7,649 bases of DNA from an uncultured Eubacteriales bacterium (GTDB taxonomy: Bacteria > Bacillota > Clostridia > UMGS1840): positions 1 to 7,649 of the forward strand of contig USLP01000058.1 in the NCBI GenBank assembly GCA_900555525.1, written 5' to 3'. Positions 6,971 through 7,649 of the stretch are shown piece after piece. How positions within the stretch are numbered: position 1 is the first letter of the stretch; each line of letters starts with the position of its first letter. The notes beneath the pieces are model-generated. The model did no database searches, was not told the DNA's origin, and saw nothing but the letters and a program-made list of their open reading frames with translations. A program made the translations under genes and the position numbers.

Positions 6971-7327
6971 TTAACCGCAGGCAATTTTAGCGTGATTGAC
7001 CGCCGCTTTTGTGACCGGTGTGACAATGTAATCCGAAGCGCCGTATTTCCACGCTTCGCCGGCATATTCGGGAGTATCTTCCATAAATACTATTTTCGCA
7101 TACGGATTTTTTATCTTTAATTCCTTTGCGATTTTGAACCCCGAAACAGACGGCATCATTATTTTTGTAAAGCACAAGTCAATCGAAAATCTGTCCGAGC
7201 ACATAAACTCCATAGCACGCTTAGAATCGGAGAAAGGCATAATATCGGCAGACGGAAAAATTTCAGCCAAAAATTCCTGTATTTTTTTAATTTCATTTTC
7301 GTTGTTATCGATAAGTAAAATAAGCAT
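6971..7327 (-). CDS. Stand-alone pseudo-receiver domain (response-regulator fold, phosphoacceptor Asp replaced by Lys)
   Basis: The 118-residue protein covers one complete CheY-like receiver and nothing else. Strand 1 ends in LLIDNNE with acidic Asp7; strand 3 reads LCFTKIMMP, where the universally used phosphoacceptor Asp is Lys55 although the following IMMP is intact; strand 4 is IVFME; GASDYIVTPV carries Thr103 in place of the conserved Lys of the KP motif. With both Asp and Lys lost, normal phosphorylation is unlikely, so it may act as a constitutive or protein-binding switch. There is no output domain. ATG at 7327 is chosen because AAGGAAGG lies 6 nt upstream; the frame remains open to 7402, but that extension is not receiver-like and runs into the promoter region. 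As first gene of the operon it may be a regulator or adaptor for the products downstream. Confidence 0.86.
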   Translation of the reverse strand: MLILLIDNNENEIKKIQEFLAEIFPSADIMPFSDSKRAMEFMCSDRFSIDLCFTKIMMPSVSGFKIAKELKIKNPYAKIVFMEDTPEYAGEAWKYGASDYIVTPVTKAAVNHAKIACG

Positions 7328-7367
7328 TTTTTGCCTTCCTTCACCTTTTATTTTATCAATTACATTT

Positions 7368-7373
7368 ATTATA
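7368..7373 (-). promoter_or_regulatory. Candidate -10 box (TATAAT) of the operon promoter
   Basis: A perfect TATAAT on the minus strand lies 40 nt upstream of the receiver ATG, the only long intergenic region before the gene series. The -35 is weak: TTGTCC at 7394-7399 would have a 20-bp spacer, longer than the optimum. Transcription from here could cover all nine genes, since no later gap is large enough for an obvious second promoter. The call rests on sequence match and position only. Confidence 0.4.
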
Positions 7374-7378
7374 AAACC

Positions 7379-7400
7379 AAAAGGACAACAAAAGGACAAC
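7379..7400. repeat. Perfect 11-bp tandem duplication, AAAAGGACAAC x2, in the promoter region
   Basis: Two exact, directly adjacent copies occur at 7379-7389 and 7390-7400 (GTTGTCCTTTT on the coding strand of the operon), ending 5 bp upstream of the TATAAT. An 11-bp period puts both copies on the same face of the helix, so a paired regulator site overlapping the -35 position is possible. A simple replication slippage is the alternative. No known operator consensus is recognised. Confidence 0.6.
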
Positions 7401-7403
7401 AAA

Positions 7404-7579
7404 CATTAGAATTTTTTTGAAACAATATTCTTTAAGAAGTTTGGGATGTATACTAAAAAAGCGGACAAGAAAAAGGAAATAGTAAACATAAAAGGGCATT
7501 TACAATGTCCGCAAAAATAAGTATACACCAGAATTTCAATAGAGTGTGTGAGAAAAACCGCCAATCACTGTTTTGTTTT
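7404..7579. other. Non-coding leader upstream of the operon
   Basis: About 175 bp of A/T-rich sequence in which I see no gene. It contains a small perfect palindrome TTCTT-T-AAGAA (7428-7438) and the inverted-repeat element described separately. No tRNA, riboswitch or strong contiguous terminator stem could be recognised. Confidence 0.5.
7447..7527. repeat. 81-bp imperfect inverted-repeat element (MITE-like or IS-end remnant, or long-loop terminator)
   Basis: Left end 7447-7467 begins TGTATACT, has an A-run, and ends GCGGACA. The reverse complement of right end 7506-7527 begins TGTATACT, has an A/T run, and ends GCGGACA. The arms share 15 of about 21 positions in two exact blocks of 8 and 7. 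The element starts TG and ends CA, and the arm layout recalls the ends of IS3-family elements, but there is no room for a transposase and no clear target duplication (GGA left, CCA right). On the minus strand the inner TGTCCGC arm is followed by six T, and a smaller GTAAA/TTTAC pairing lies in the loop, so it could also end transcription of the upstream gene. Confidence 0.5.
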
Positions 7580-7648
7580 TTAATACGCACTCGGTCTTGC
7601 CGCAAAACCGAAGCCGCTGTTTGTTGTGATAACGACATTATTCCTGCC
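7580..7648 (-). CDS. Possible 3' end of an upstream gene (22 codons in window)
   Basis: One minus-strand frame is open from the right edge to TAA at 7580-7582 and encodes GRNNVVITTN followed by SGFGFAARPSAY. Its alternating hydrophobic/Gly pattern and mixed codon usage resemble a genuine C-terminus, and the orientation agrees with all other genes. Only 22 residues are visible, so no family can be assigned. The competing frame (a 61-residue frame at 7453-7638) is less protein-like because it reads through the inverted-repeat element. Confidence 0.3.
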   Translation of the reverse strand, partial: GRNNVVITTNSGFGFAARPSAY

Positions 7649-7649
7649 G

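Noticed and set aside
7328..7402. N-terminal extension of the receiver protein to 7402
   Set aside because: The extra 25 residues do not belong to the receiver fold, cover the TATAAT box and the tandem repeat, and the ATG at 7327 has an AAGGAAGG ribosome site at ideal spacing.
7461..7512. Classical rho-independent terminator at the GCGGACA arms
   Set aside because: The 38-nt loop is long for an ordinary terminator and the similarity extends outward to TGTATACT, so I listed it as an inverted-repeat element with terminator activity only as an alternative.
7453..7638. 61-residue minus-strand frame upstream of the operon
   Set aside because: It spans the inverted-repeat element, has no good ribosome site and its protein looks like chance sequence; another frame at 7580-7648 is more protein-like.

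Overview
The window looks like a piece of chromosome from a low-to-moderate GC Gram-positive bacterium of the class Clostridia. The evidence is strong AGGAGG-like ribosome sites, frequent TTG starts, a SpoIIE/STAS regulatory pair and a LytS-type membrane sensor. This placement is inferred from gene content; no marker gene is present.

Every convincing gene reads on the minus strand, so the transcript runs from right to left. In transcription order: the possible 3' end of an unrelated upstream gene (7580-7648); a non-coding leader with a small inverted-repeat element (7447-7527), an 11-bp tandem duplication (7379-7400) and a TATAAT box (7368-7373); a receiver-only protein without its phosphoacceptor Asp (6971-7327); a flavodoxin-fold NAD(P)H oxidoreductase (6384-6956); an adenine deaminase reduced to its two ends by an in-frame internal deletion (5840-6382); a PNP/MTAN-family nucleosidase (5049-5825); an unrecognised protein with a C-terminal membrane anchor (4311-5027); a RelA/SpoT-type nucleotide pyrophosphokinase (3220-4293); an HD-type small alarmone hydrolase (2684-3223); a STAS anti-anti-sigma gene broken by a one-base frameshift (2354-2670); and a large membrane-bound SpoIIE-type PP2C phosphatase that leaves the window at its left edge (1-2319).

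Junctions between genes are -4 to about 34 nt, each gene has its own Shine-Dalgarno sequence, and no internal terminator is visible, so a single nine-gene operon is likely. The left end is a partner-switching signalling module: a membrane phosphatase with its STAS substrate, and the kinase/anti-sigma factor expected beyond the left edge. The middle is purine-nucleotide chemistry: nucleosidase, adenine deaminase remnant, (p)ppGpp-type synthetase and matching hydrolase, plus a membrane-anchored protein.

The most interesting part is the four-gene block 2684-5825. A nucleosidase whose C-terminal motif resembles those of PNP effector domains, a tail-anchored protein, a stand-alone synthetase and a 4-nt-overlapping hydrolase look like a compact nucleotide-signalling or toxin/antidote-like module. 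I do not recognise this exact combination as a named system; its function is a hypothesis. Two genes in the operon (ade, STAS) appear damaged, so either the locus is decaying or the assembly contains errors.
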